A DNA stretch of 64,000 nt from assembly GCF_001742165.1 (NCBI RefSeq), contig NZ_CP016442.1:3038001-3102000 (forward strand). Direction: 5' to 3'. How positions within the stretch are numbered: position 1 is the stretch's first letter; each line of letters begins with the position of its first letter. Shown in pieces: positions 58,508-64,000 of the stretch. The notes beneath the pieces were generated by a model. The model was not told where the DNA came from. It searched no databases and saw nothing but the letters and a program-made list of their open reading frames with translations. This DNA is from Burkholderia stabilis. Lineage in GTDB: Bacteria > Pseudomonadota > Gammaproteobacteria > Burkholderiales > Burkholderiaceae. Made by a program: the position numbers and the translations under genes.

Positions 58508-59125
58508 ATGCTCCATTCACGGTTCGGGCGCCGCGCGCGCCAAGGCTGGATGCTCGCGTGCGCATTCACGGCAGCGCTGCTGCTCGCCGGATGCGACAAC
58601 GCGCCGAAATTCCAGAATCTCGACATCACCGGCAACACGCAATTCGGCAGCGACTTCTCGCTGCCCGATACGACCGGCAAGGTGCGCACGCTCGCCGACT
58701 TCAAGGGCCGTGCAGTCGTGATGTTCTTCGGCTATACGCACTGCCCGGACGTGTGTCCGACGACGATGGCCGAGCTGTCCGAGGCGCTGAAACAGCTCGG
58801 GCCCGATGCCGCGAAGCGCGTGCAGGTGCTGTTCGTCACCGTCGATCCGGAGCGCGACACGCCGGCGTTGCTCGGCCAGTACGTGCCGGCGTTCGATCCG
58901 TCGTTCATCGGCCTGCGGCCGGCCGACGAAGCCGCGCTGAAGAAGGTCACGAAGGATTTCCGCGTGTACTACGCGAAGGTGCCCGGCAAGACGCCCGGCA
59001 GCTACACGATGGATCACACGGCCGCGAGCTACGTGTTCGACCGCGACGGCAAGCTGCGCCTGTTCGTGCGCGACGGCCAGGGCCCCGGCCCGTGGGTCCA
59101 CGACCTGAAGCTGCTGGTCGACTGA
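58508..59125 (+). CDS. SCO family copper chaperone
   Basis: A 205-residue SCO/SenC lipoprotein. The signal ends in the lipobox LLAGC, so it is probably membrane-anchored in the periplasm. Copper ligands are C79 and C83 in CPDVC and H170 in MDHTA, all conserved. It would load the CuA site of CoxB. A TTG at 58499 is an alternative start. A hairpin with a short T run follows the stop. Confidence 0.93.
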   Translation: MLHSRFGRRARQGWMLACAFTAALLLAGCDNAPKFQNLDITGNTQFGSDFSLPDTTGKVRTLADFKGRAVVMFFGYTHCPDVCPTTMAELSEALKQLGPDAAKRVQVLFVTVDPERDTPALLGQYVPAFDPSFIGLRPADEAALKKVTKDFRVYYAKVPGKTPGSYTMDHTAASYVFDRDGKLRLFVRDGQGPGPWVHDLKLLVD

Positions 59126-59133
59126 CCGGCAGG

Positions 59134-59157
59134 CGCCGGGCGCACGGCCCGGCGTTT
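59134..59157 (+). terminator. Probable terminator after the SCO gene
   Basis: An eight-base stem CGCCGGGC / GCCCGGCG with a five-base loop is followed by TTT, nine bases after the stop. The T run is short. Confidence 0.55.
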
Positions 59158-59257
59158 CGCGTGACGGCCACCGCACGCCGTCACGCAGTCTCCCTTTCCC
59201 TTCGTCGTTTGCATTCACCGCCCGTCGGACGGTGCGTCGGCATGCGTGTGCGCTACG

Positions 59258-59548
59258 TTACGGCAGCGCGGGCACGTTGAAGCCGGATGCGGCGCGCGTG
59301 ATCCGGAATTCCGTCACGCGATACGTGGCGAGCCCTTCGGTGACGAACGGGTCGGTCTTCAGGATCGCGTCCAGCTCGTCGCGATCGATGCGCGCCGCGA
59401 GGATCACGCCGCCTTCGCGCGGCACCTTCGGCCCTGCCGCGATGAAGACGCCCTTGTCGAGCAGCGGCTGCAGATACGCGCGGTGGCGTTCGAGCGCGTC
59501 GTCGATGCGCTCGAGCGACGCGGTGTAGTGGATGTCGATGACGTACAT
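59258..59548 (-). CDS. YciI family protein
   Basis: A 96-residue YciI-like protein with a ferredoxin-like alpha/beta fold. The opening [19 protein letters not shown] and the [23 protein letters not shown] segment are typical; the conserved histidine at the HRAYL position is present. Members are small stand-alone proteins of unclear enzymatic role. It is convergent with the SCO gene and divergent from the chemoreceptor. Confidence 0.88.
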   Translation of the reverse strand: MYVIDIHYTASLERIDDALERHRAYLQPLLDKGVFIAAGPKVPREGGVILAARIDRDELDAILKTDPFVTEGLATYRVTEFRITRAASGFNVPALP

Positions 59549-59657
59549 GGATGGCCCTGGAATGTCGCCGGCGCTTCGCGCGCCGGCCAGCCGGTCGTTT
59601 TAGCACAGCGGCTGCGGGCTGTCGCGCCGGCGGCGCGCGTTCCTGGCCGCCGCGTAT

Positions 59658-59684
59658 TCAAGTTGTAAGCCTCGTTGCCGTAAA
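59658..59684 (+). promoter_or_regulatory. Sigma-28 (FliA) type promoter of the chemoreceptor
   Basis: TCAAGTTG at 59658-59665 and GCCGTAAA at 59677-59684 are separated by exactly 11 bases, a good match to TAAAGTTT-N11-GCCGATAA. It lies 67 bases before the chemoreceptor start, as expected for a flagellar-class gene. Confidence 0.7.
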
Positions 59685-59751
59685 TAAAAGGGCAACCGTT
59701 TGCGCGCGGCCGGCCGTTCGTGCGCATCGACATCGACAACAAGGCACGCAG

Positions 59752-61389
59752 ATGAGCAGAATGAGTTTGAACCGCAAGCTGTGGCTCGCGCTTGCGCTGG
59801 TATGGATCGGTCTCCTGGGCGTCGGCGCATGGAGCGCCTACGAGACGCGCGCGACGATGCTCGCCGAACGCAAGGCCGGCATCGCGAATCTCGTCGACTC
59901 GGCGGCCGGCATCGTGAAGGCGTATCACGCGCTCGCGCAGAGCGGCACGCTGCCCGAGGCCGACGCGAAGCGCGATGCGCTCGCGAGCCTCGCGGCGATG
60001 CGCTACGGCGATTCGGGCTACGTGTTCGTGATGGACTCGAAGCCGGTCGTGCTGATGCACCCGACGCTGCCGAAGCTGGTCGGCACGCAGGTCGGCGACT
60101 ATCTCGATCCGGACGGCAAGCCGCTGTTCGTCACGATCCTGAACGCGGCGAAGGCGACCGGCAGCGGTTTCGCCGAGTATCGCGGGCGGCTGCCGCACAG
60201 CGAGACCGCCGTGCCGAAGATCAGCTATGTCACGCGTTTCACGCCGTGGGACTGGAACATCTCGAGCGGCGTCTTCCTGAAGGACATCGACACCATCTAC
60301 TACCGGACGCTGCTCGGCCACCTCGCGGTCGTGTTCGTGATCGGCTTCGTGATCAGCGCGGCGATGCTGGTGATCATCCGCAACGTGCGCGGCAGCCTCG
60401 GCGGCGAGCCCGACGAAGCGGCCGCGCTCGCGACGCGCATCGCGCAGGGCGACCTGACGCAGCCGGTGCCGGTGCGCGCGGGCGACCGCACGAGCATGAT
60501 GGCGGCGATGCGCGACATGCAGGCGCGGCTGCAGGCGACGATCGGCGGGATTCGCCAGTCGGCCGAATCGATCGCGTCGGCGAGCCGCGAGATCTCGGCC
60601 GGCAACGACGACCTGTCGCAGCGCACCGAGGAGCAGGCCGCGTCGCTGGAAGAAACGGCCGCGAGCATGGAGCAGCTGACCGCGACGGTGAAGCAGAACG
60701 CGGACAACGCGCGGCAGGCGAGCGGGCTCGCGAACAGCGCGTCGGACATCGCGCGTACCGGGAGCGACGTCGTGAACCGCGTGATCGGCACGATGGGCGA
60801 GATCGACGACAGCTCGCGCAAGATCGCCGACATCATCGGCGTGATCGAGGGCATCGCGTTCCAGACCAACATCCTCGCGTTGAACGCGGCGGTCGAGGCC
60901 GCCCGCGCGGGCGAGCAGGGCCGCGGCTTCGCGGTGGTCGCGGGCGAAGTGCGCTCGCTCGCGCAGCGCAGCGCGACGGCCGCGAAGGAGATCCGCGAGC
61001 TGATCGTCGACTCGGTCGAGCGCGTGCGCAACGGGTCGACGCTGGTCGGCCAGGCCGGCACGACGATGGGCGAGATCCTGCAGGCCGTCGCGCGCGTGAC
61101 CGACATCATGGGCGAGATCGCGGCGGCATCCGAGGAGCAGGCGAGCGGCATTACGCAGGTCGGGCGCGCGGTCACGCAGATGGACCAGGTGACCCAGCAG
61201 AACGCGGCGCTCGTCGAGGAAGCCGCCGCAGCCGCCGCGTCGCTGCAGGAGCAGGCCGCGCGGCTGCGCGATGCGATCGGCGCGTTCCGGGTCGGCGATG
61301 CCGGCGGCCAGCCGTCGCGCCGGGCCGGCGGACGGGCGGTCGAACCCGCGTTCGGCGCGAAGGCGGCCGACGAAGCGGCGGTGGCGTGA
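59752..61389 (+). CDS. Methyl-accepting chemotaxis protein
   Basis: A 545-residue chemoreceptor. A first helix (residues about 9-28) and a second (about 185-208) enclose a single-Cache periplasmic domain ([21 protein letters not shown]). A HAMP domain follows, then a cytoplasmic signalling coiled coil with the hairpin tip [20 protein letters not shown]. Methylation helices have [20 protein letters not shown]. The C-terminus is Ala/Gly-rich without a CheR-binding pentapeptide. The ligand cannot be told from sequence. Confidence 0.92.
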   Translation: MSRMSLNRKLWLALALVWIGLLGVGAWSAYETRATMLAERKAGIANLVDSAAGIVKAYHALAQSGTLPEADAKRDALASLAAMRYGDSGYVFVMDSKPVVLMHPTLPKLVGTQVGDYLDPDGKPLFVTILNAAKATGSGFAEYRGRLPHSETAVPKISYVTRFTPWDWNISSGVFLKDIDTIYYRTLLGHLAVVFVIGFVISAAMLVIIRNVRGSLGGEPDEAAALATRIAQGDLTQPVPVRAGDRTSMMAAMRDMQARLQATIGGIRQSAESIASASREISAGNDDLSQRTEEQAASLEETAASMEQLTATVKQNADNARQASGLANSASDIARTGSDVVNRVIGTMGEIDDSSRKIADIIGVIEGIAFQTNILALNAAVEAARAGEQGRGFAVVAGEVRSLAQRSATAAKEIRELIVDSVERVRNGSTLVGQAGTTMGEILQAVARVTDIMGEIAAASEEQASGITQVGRAVTQMDQVTQQNAALVEEAAAAAASLQEQAARLRDAIGAFRVGDAGGQPSRRAGGRAVEPAFGAKAADEAAVA

Positions 61390-61609
61390 CACGGGGCGGC
61401 TGACACGGGGCGGCAAACGCGTATAACGACGCACAACGCAACTAACGGCCAAGTCTCGCCGCTTCCGCCAGCACCGCTGCGGTGCATACCCATATGAGCG
61501 GGATGTATTTCACTTCCCGCGGATCCTGTGACACCATTTGCCCCTTCCTGCGAGTCGGGGCATACCCGTATCGCGCCCCATTTCAAGTAAGCAAGAAAGC
61601 GAGAAACAG

Positions 61610-62425
61610 ATGAAGCGTCGCAGTCTCCTGAAGGTATTTTCCGTGCTGGCCACCGGCGCAGCGCTGACGCTGTCGGCGGGCGCGCACGCCGAGGACAAGG
61701 TCATCAAGGTCGGCACGGTCGCCGGCCCGGATTCGGAAGTGTGGCAACTCGTGCAGAAGGTCGCGAAGGAGAAGGAAGGCCTGAACGTGAAGGTCATCGA
61801 GTTCAACGACTACGTGCAGCCGAACGCGGCGCTCGATTCGGGCGACCTCGACGCGAACAGCTTCCAGCACCAGCCCTACCTGGACAGCCAGGTGAAGCAG
61901 CGCGGCTACAAGCTCGTCAGCGCCGGCCTGACCTACATCTCGCCGATGGGCGTGTACTCGAAGAAGTTCAAGTCGCTGAAGGACCTGCCGCAAGGCGCGA
62001 AGCTCGCGGTGCCGAACGATCCGTCGAACGAGAACCGCGCGCTGCTGCTGCTGCAGACGCAAGGCGTGATCAAGCTGAAGTCGGGCGCCGGCACGGGCGG
62101 CAACAACGCGACGGTGCTCGACATCGCCGAGAACCCGAAGAAGCTGAAGATCTCCGAGCTCGACGCCGCGCAATTGCCGCGCGTGCTGTCGGACGTCGAC
62201 GCGGCCGTGATCAACACGAACTACGCGATCGCCGCGAACCTGCAGCCGACCAAGGACGCAATCGCGCTCGAATCGCTGACGAGCCCGTACGCGAACCTGA
62301 TCGCCGTGCGCTCGAAGGACAAGGATCAGCCGTGGGTGAAGAAGCTGGTCAAGGCGTACCAGTCGCCGGAAGTGAAGGAATTCATCAAGAAGCAGTTCAA
62401 GGGCTCGATGGTCGCGTCGTTCTGA
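61610..62425 (+). CDS. metQ: MetQ/NlpA family substrate-binding protein
   Basis: A 271-residue periplasmic binding protein for methionine-type ABC transporters. A signal peptide ends at AGAHAED, with no lipobox cysteine, so it is probably soluble rather than a lipoprotein. The family segments VKVIEFNDYVQPNAALDSG, NSFQHQPYLD and PNDPSNENRALLLLQ are clear. No metN or metI gene is in the window, so it appears to be an orphan that shares a transporter encoded elsewhere. A terminator follows. Confidence 0.9.
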   Translation: MKRRSLLKVFSVLATGAALTLSAGAHAEDKVIKVGTVAGPDSEVWQLVQKVAKEKEGLNVKVIEFNDYVQPNAALDSGDLDANSFQHQPYLDSQVKQRGYKLVSAGLTYISPMGVYSKKFKSLKDLPQGAKLAVPNDPSNENRALLLLQTQGVIKLKSGAGTGGNNATVLDIAENPKKLKISELDAAQLPRVLSDVDAAVINTNYAIAANLQPTKDAIALESLTSPYANLIAVRSKDKDQPWVKKLVKAYQSPEVKEFIKKQFKGSMVASF

Positions 62426-62453
62426 GCGCCGCACCCGTCTTACCGCTGAACGC

Positions 62454-62482
62454 AAAGGGCCTGCATCGCGCAGGCCCTTTTT
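62454..62482 (+). terminator. Rho-independent terminator after metQ
   Basis: An 11-bp stem AAAGGGCCTGC / GCAGGCCCTTT with a five-base loop, followed by T residues, 29 bases after the stop. Confidence 0.92.
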
Positions 62483-62533
62483 CATTGGCGCGGCCGGCGG
62501 ACGGCCGCGCGACGCTTGGTGTTCAGCGCCGGC

Positions 62534-62842
62534 TCACATCTCGCCGCGCCGCGAGCAGATCGACATGATCTGCTGGATCGCGTAGTTGTCCCGCACGCCG
62601 GGCAGCGACTGCACGACGCATTCATGAAAGCGCCGCTCGCGCGGCAGCAGCATCGCGTTGTTGCGGTACAGCGCGTCGCAGGACCGCTGGATCAGTTGTG
62701 CCGCCGCGCCGTTGCGGCTTTCGCGCAGCGCGTTGAGCATGCAGTCGTCGTATTGCGCGCTGCCGTCGGTCAGCGCGAACGCCGCACCCGGCATCGTCAG
62801 CGCAGCGGACGCGAATGCGATTGCACGGAGCCCCCGTTTCAT
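62534..62842 (-). CDS. Small exported four-cysteine protein
   Basis: A 102-residue protein with a signal peptide (about residues 1-23, ending PGAAFA) and a mature part with four cysteines in the pattern YDDCMLNALRESRNGAAAQL, QRSC, HECV, SICS. This resembles the VF_A0006 family of four-cysteine exported proteins, but that is from memory. Two disulfides are likely. The ATG at 62842 follows GGAGGGCAC; the frame continues upstream to 63154 without signal-like sequence. Confidence 0.72.
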   Translation of the reverse strand: MKRGLRAIAFASAALTMPGAAFALTDGSAQYDDCMLNALRESRNGAAAQLIQRSCDALYRNNAMLLPRERRFHECVVQSLPGVRDNYAIQQIMSICSRRGEM

Positions 62843-63172
62843 GTGCCCTCCGAAGGAGTGGATTGGGTCGGCCGACAGCATAACGTAAAGCCTCGACCGC
62901 GGCTGACGCGTTGCGCCGATGCCGGCAGGAGCCGCCGCCGGCCGGGCTTCGCGCGCGATTGAACGGCACCGGCAGGCGCGGCGATCCGGTGCGTTGCGCG
63001 AAAGCGCGGAGTCAGGCGGTGGTCTGCGGAAATGGTATCCTCGTGCGTTCGCCGCTGCACGCCTTCCCGGGGCGCGCGCGGGCCGATCGCCGCCGTCATG
63101 CGCGGCGGCGCCCGCATGACGGCGGCGGGAATCCATCATCCAGAACCGACACAATACGGGGGAGACTCACCC
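62843..63172. other. Divergent intergenic region, 330 bp
   Basis: No gene is seen. It contains a perfect 15-bp inverted repeat close to the next gene, listed separately, and otherwise nothing recognisable apart from a GGGGGAGA ribosome-binding site before 63173. Confidence 0.6.
63088..63127 (+). promoter_or_regulatory. 15-bp inverted repeat before the last gene
   Basis: Arms CGCCGCCGTCATGCG (63088-63102) and CGCATGACGGCGGCG (63113-63127) are perfect complements around a ten-base loop. It would form a very stable RNA hairpin 45 bases before the start codon. There is no T run. It may be an attenuator, a transcript-end for the opposite strand, or a dimeric protein site. Confidence 0.6.
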
Positions 63173-64000
63173 ATGAAGTTCAAGACTTTCGCGATCCGTT
63201 CGATCACGGCCGGCGTGGCCGCACTCGTGCTGGCAGGCGCCGCGCACGCGCAGACCGTCAAGGTGCTGTCGATCGTCGACCATCCTGCGCTCGATGCGAT
63301 CCGCGACGGCGTACGCGCCGAGCTGAAGGCGGAAGGTTACGGCGACGACAAGCTCAAGTGGGAATACCAGAGCGCGCAGGGCAATACGGGCACGGCCGCG
63401 CAGATCGCGCGCAAGTTCATCGGCGACCAGCCCGACGTGATCGTCGCGATCGCGACGCCGGCCGCTCAGGCGGTCGTCGCGTCGACGAAGAGCGTGCCGG
63501 TCGTCTATTCGGGCGTCACCGATCCGGTCGCCGCGCAGCTCGTGAAGGGCTGGGGCCCGTCGGGCACCAACGTGACGGGCGTGTCCGACAAGCTGCCGCT
63601 CGATCGCCAGGTCGCGCTGATCAAGCGCGTCGTGCCGAATGCGAAGACGGTCGGCATGGTCTACAACCCGGGCGAGGCGAACTCGGTCGTCGTCGTGAAG
63701 GAGCTCAAGGAGATCCTCGCGAAGCAGGGGATGACGCTGAAGGAAGCGGCCGCGCCGCGCACCGTCGACATCGGCCCGGCCGCGAAGAGCCTGATCGGCA
63801 AGGTCGACGTGATCTACACGAACACCGACAACAACGTCGTGTCCGCGTACGAAGCGCTCGTGAAGGTCGCGAACGAAGCGAAGATTCCGCTCGTCGCCGG
63901 CGACACCGACAGCGTGAAGCGCGGCGGCATCGCGGCGCTCGGCATCAACTACGGCGACCTCGGCCGCCAGACGGGCAAGGTCGTCGCGCGCATCCTGAAG
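63173..64000 (+). CDS. ABC transporter substrate-binding protein (TrpX-like), 3' end outside window
   Basis: The frame runs from the ATG at 63173, after GGGGGAGACTCACCC, through the end of the window with no stop, giving at least 275 residues. A signal peptide ends near residue 26 (GAAHAQ). The mature protein (VKVLSIVDHPALDAIRDGVR, then QGNTGTAAQIARKFIGDQ and PVVYSGVTDPVAAQL) matches the family that includes TrpX-type binding proteins for aromatic amino acids. Its permease and ATPase are probably just beyond the window. Confidence 0.88.
   Translation, partial: MKFKTFAIRSITAGVAALVLAGAAHAQTVKVLSIVDHPALDAIRDGVRAELKAEGYGDDKLKWEYQSAQGNTGTAAQIARKFIGDQPDVIVAIATPAAQAVVASTKSVPVVYSGVTDPVAAQLVKGWGPSGTNVTGVSDKLPLDRQVALIKRVVPNAKTVGMVYNPGEANSVVVVKELKEILAKQGMTLKEAAAPRTVDIGPAAKSLIGKVDVIYTNTDNNVVSAYEALVKVANEAKIPLVAGDTDSVKRGGIAALGINYGDLGRQTGKVVARILK

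Overview
The window is about 64 kb of high-GC DNA that reads as core chromosome of a Burkholderia, most likely the larger chromosome of a Burkholderia cepacia complex member. The basis is overall gene content and order, codon use strongly biased to G/C in third positions, and diagnostic neighbourhoods: a glnK-amtB / gshA-gshB / ptsIIA-ptsH-ptsI / gpmA-ctpA / grxC-secB-gpsA run, and an aa3-type oxidase cluster with its assembly factors. No phage, insertion sequence, CRISPR array, rRNA or tRNA was seen. The assignment is inference from memory, not a database search.

Layout. 1-2.2 kb: end of a VanZ-like membrane protein, a thioredoxin-like [2Fe-2S] protein and an alpha/beta hydrolase. 2.8-8.7 kb: peptidoglycan and lipoate block (dacC, a D-amino-acid aminotransferase, ybeD, an inserted LysR/DUF2917 pair, lipB, lipA), closed by a clear terminator. 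8.9-11.7 kb: tauABC. 11.7-14.6 kb: gamma-glutamyltransferase and a LysR regulator on the minus strand. 14.9-20.6 kb: a divergent beta-oxidation operon resembling the pimeloyl-CoA (dicarboxylate) set: fused hydratase/dehydrogenase, two acyl-CoA dehydrogenases, class III CoA-transferase. 20.8-22.8 kb: DUF485 protein and acetate symporter ActP. 23.0-27.9 kb: dctA with an elaborate leader, then dctB and dctD. 28-31.7 kb: TlpA-like protein, lipoprotein, comM/yifB, ubiK. 32.1-37.6 kb: glnK-amtB, gshA-gshB, PTS EIIA and HPr. 37.8-47.4 kb: ptsI, a frameshifted moeB/thiF-like gene, ctpA, gpmA, rhodanese-grxC-secB-gpsA, macrodomain, trmL, comF. 47.5-59.1 kb: a BioC-like methyltransferase followed by the cytochrome c oxidase region (DUF2244, coxB, coxA, small assembly protein, ctaG, DUF2970, coxC, twin-TM protein, SURF1, two SCO-type proteins, ctaA, ctaB). 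59.2-64 kb: YciI, a chemoreceptor, a MetQ-like binding protein, a small four-cysteine protein and the start of an ABC substrate-binding protein that runs off the window.

How it fits together. Two nutrient systems show readable control: dctA has a sigma-54 type promoter, paired upstream palindromes suitable for the DctD encoded 3 kb downstream, an 11-codon leader ORF and a 14-bp hairpin; glnK-amtB has a sigma-54 type promoter and a canonical NtrC-like palindrome. The beta-oxidation operon shares a perfect 19-bp palindrome with its divergent LysR gene. The oxidase cluster contains structural subunits, copper delivery (CtaG, SCO) and heme A synthesis (CtaA, CtaB).

The less explained items are a tandem pair of related RNA hairpins just before the DUF485-actP start, a DnaA-box-bearing convergent intergenic region at 29.3-29.6 kb, a 17-bp purine-rich tandem repeat before ubiK, and a cytochrome oxidase subunit II fused to cytochrome c and OmpA-like domains.
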